From the NCBI GenBank assembly GCA_003248845.1, contig QFPD01000107.1, positions 1-7,036 of the forward strand: DNA of 7,036 bases. The letters run 5' to 3'. The notes under the pieces were generated by a model. That model worked only from the letters and a program-made list of their open reading frames with translations, was not told the DNA's origin and searched no databases. Shown one piece after another: positions 5,809 to 7,036 of the stretch (position 1 is its first letter; every line of letters starts with the position of its first letter). This stretch comes from Microbacterium sp. (lineage in GTDB: Bacteria; Actinomycetota; Actinomycetes; Actinomycetales; Microbacteriaceae). A program made the position numbers and the translations under genes.

Positions 5809-5814
5809 TAGAAT
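5809..5814 (+). promoter_or_regulatory. -10 box upstream of glyS
   Basis: TAGAAT is the best -10 match in the window (5 of 6). It lies six bases before an in-frame ATG at 5821 and 72 bases before the GTG favoured as the glyS start. No good -35 is visible 16-19 bases upstream, where the sequence is the end of the reductase gene. Confidence 0.55.
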
Positions 5815-5846
5815 CGAGGGATGCCGCTGCCGCGCGGCATCCCTCG
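5815..5846 (+). terminator. Strong hairpin between the aldo/keto reductase gene and glyS
   Basis: CGAGGGATGCCGC (5815-5827) and GCGGCATCCCTCG (5834-5846) form a perfect 13-bp stem with a 6-nt loop. It begins 17 bases after the reductase stop and is followed by pyrimidine-rich TCTCTTCC rather than a pure T-run. Its best reading is an intrinsic terminator for the reductase gene. It also directly follows the glyS -10 box, so glyS transcripts starting near 5821 would keep only seven base pairs of the stem. A leader role is therefore possible as well. Confidence 0.6.
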
Positions 5847-5886
5847 TCTCTTCCGCGCACTCGCGCACGCGACCATTGGAGCCACC

Positions 5887-7036
5887 GTGGCCGAGCAGTC
5901 CCGCCTCGACAAAGTCATCGCCCTCGCCCGCCACCGCGGGTTCGTGTTCCAGGCCGGTGAGATCTACGGCGGTTCGCGCTCGGCGTGGGATTACGGCCCC
6001 CTCGGCACCGAGCTCAAGGAGAACATCCGCCGGCAGTGGTGGCAGACCTTCGTACGTGGCCGCGCCGACATGGTCGGTCTCGACTCGTCGATCATCCTGC
6101 CCAAGCGCGTGTGGGAAGCATCCGGCCACGTCGCGACGTTCACCGACCCGCTCGTGGAGTGCCTGAGCTGCCACAAGCGCTTCCGCGCCGACAACCTCAT
6201 CGAGGACTTCGAGGCGCGCAAGGGTCGCAAGGCGGAGAACGGGCTGGCCGACATCCCGTGCCCGAACTGCGGCACGAAGGGCCAGTACACCGAGCCGAAG
6301 GCCTTCTCGGGTCTCGTCAAGACTTATCTCGGCGTCGTCGACGACGAATCGGGTCTGTACTACCTGCGCCCCGAGACGGCGCAGGGCATCTTCGTGAACT
6401 TCGCCAACGTCCTCACCGCATCGCGCAAGAAGCCGCCGTTCGGCATCGGCCAGGTCGGCAAGGCGTTCCGCAACGAGATCACGCCGGGCAACTTCATCTT
6501 CCGCACGCGCGAGTTCGAGCAGATGGAGATCGAGTTCTTCACGCCGCCCGCGGAGGCGCAGGAGTGGTTCGAGCACTGGGTGGCCGCCTGCTGGAACTGG
6601 TTCCTCGACCTCGGCATCGACCCCGAGAACATGCGCCAGTTCGACGTGCCCGAGGAGGACCGCGCCCACTACTCGGCCGGCACGATCGATGTCGAGTACC
6701 GCTTCGGCTTCCCGGGCAAGGAGTGGGGCGAGCTCATGGGCGTCGCCAACCGCACCGACTACGACCTGAACTCGCACATCGAAGCGTCGGGTCAGAAGCT
6801 GCAGTACTTCGACCAGGCCTCCGGCACGACGTATGTGCCCTATGTCATCGAGCCGTCGTTCGGCCTCACCCGCTCGATGATGGCCTTCCTCGTCGACGCC
6901 TATCGAGAAGAAGAGGTGCCGAACGCGAAGGGCAGCACCGACACGCGGACGGTCCTGAAGCTCGACCCGCGCCTCGCGCCCGTCAAGGTCGCCGTCCTGC
7001 CGCTGTCGCGCAACGAGAACCTGTCGCCGCTCGCAC
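5887..7036 (+). CDS. glyS: Glycyl-tRNA synthetase, alpha2 (eukaryote/archaeal-like) type, N-terminal part
   Basis: This enzyme charges tRNA-Gly with glycine using ATP in the cytosol. The visible 383 residues include [13 protein letters not shown] (28-40), characteristic of this type. Two CXXC pairs (C92/C95 and C125/C128) look like a zinc site. Class II motif 2 is FRNEITPG (194-201), followed by [14 protein letters not shown]. Motif 3 lies around [10 protein letters not shown] (326-335). The gene runs off the right edge with the C-terminal part missing; that is a window boundary, not damage. The GTG at 5887 is preferred because GGAG (5878-5881) is a well-placed ribosome site and the protein then begins [19 protein letters not shown], as expected for the family. 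An in-frame ATG at 5821, six bases after a -10 box, would add 22 residues ([17 protein letters not shown] and on). No T-box or glycine riboswitch is recognisable in the short leader. Confidence 0.96.
   Translation, partial: MAEQSRLDKVIALARHRGFVFQAGEIYGGSRSAWDYGPLGTELKENIRRQWWQTFVRGRADMVGLDSSIILPKRVWEASGHVATFTDPLVECLSCHKRFRADNLIEDFEARKGRKAENGLADIPCPNCGTKGQYTEPKAFSGLVKTYLGVVDDESGLYYLRPETAQGIFVNFANVLTASRKKPPFGIGQVGKAFRNEITPGNFIFRTREFEQMEIEFFTPPAEAQEWFEHWVAACWNWFLDLGIDPENMRQFDVPEEDRAHYSAGTIDVEYRFGFPGKEWGELMGVANRTDYDLNSHIEASGQKLQYFDQASGTTYVPYVIEPSFGLTRSMMAFLVDAYREEEVPNAKGSTDTRTVLKLDPRLAPVKVAVLPLSRNENLSPLA

Noticed and set aside
4763..5860. A 365-codon open frame on the minus strand antisense to the aldo/keto reductase
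   Set aside because: The catalytic tetrad and family motifs are on the plus strand; this translation shows no domain.
5821..5886. Glycine riboswitch or T-box leader for glyS
   Set aside because: The leader is too short and shows no T-box sequence or paired glycine-aptamer pattern; only the 13-bp hairpin is visible.
5572..6777. A 401-codon open frame on the minus strand antisense to glyS
   Set aside because: The Leu/Ala/Val/Glu-rich translation is the usual mirror of a GC-rich coding gene, and the opposite strand clearly encodes the aldo/keto reductase end and glycyl-tRNA synthetase.

Overview
The window is high-GC DNA (roughly 70 percent G+C by eye) with strong G/C third-position bias. The gene content, leaderless-type promoters and protein styles suggest a high-GC actinobacterium, most likely Microbacteriaceae such as Microbacterium. 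The genus is an inference from sequence style. Seven protein genes fill almost all of the window, and I see no tRNA, rRNA, CRISPR array, insertion sequence or prophage gene.

Layout. Positions 1-88 are the upstream region of a small DUF4870 membrane protein (89-463, +). It converges on a two-gene minus-strand operon: an SPFH/band-7 protein (2415 down to 1396), then a 1-nt gap, then a NAD-kinase-like protein (1394 down to 456). Divergent from that operon is a NUDIX protein with a C-terminal winged helix of the NrtR type (2503-3186, +). An 87-bp divergent control region carries two matching 21-bp imperfect palindromes. The NUDIX gene converges on a minus-strand gene (4766 down to 3195) that fuses a degenerate NMN-adenylyltransferase-like domain to a class I SAM methyltransferase. 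A second divergent region leads to a YdhF-like aldo/keto reductase (4853-5797, +). A 13-bp stem hairpin and the start of glycyl-tRNA synthetase (5887 to beyond the window end, +) follow.

How the genes may work together. Three neighbouring units resemble NAD-metabolism folds: a NrtR-like NUDIX regulator, a NAD-kinase-like protein with altered motifs, and an NMNAT-like domain whose HxGH motif is lost. The NUDIX regulator probably binds the twin palindromes, which cover the SPFH-operon promoter and the upstream side of its own promoter. It would thus control an SPFH scaffold plus NAD-kinase-like pair in response to an NAD-related nucleotide. This is the most promising candidate for an undescribed system; ligand, substrate and phenotype cannot be read from sequence. 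The aldo/keto reductase, DUF4870 protein and glycyl-tRNA synthetase look like ordinary neighbours. Several transcripts appear leaderless: a TANNNT box lies exactly six bases before the start codon in four genes, and the same pattern occurs before an in-frame ATG upstream of glyS.
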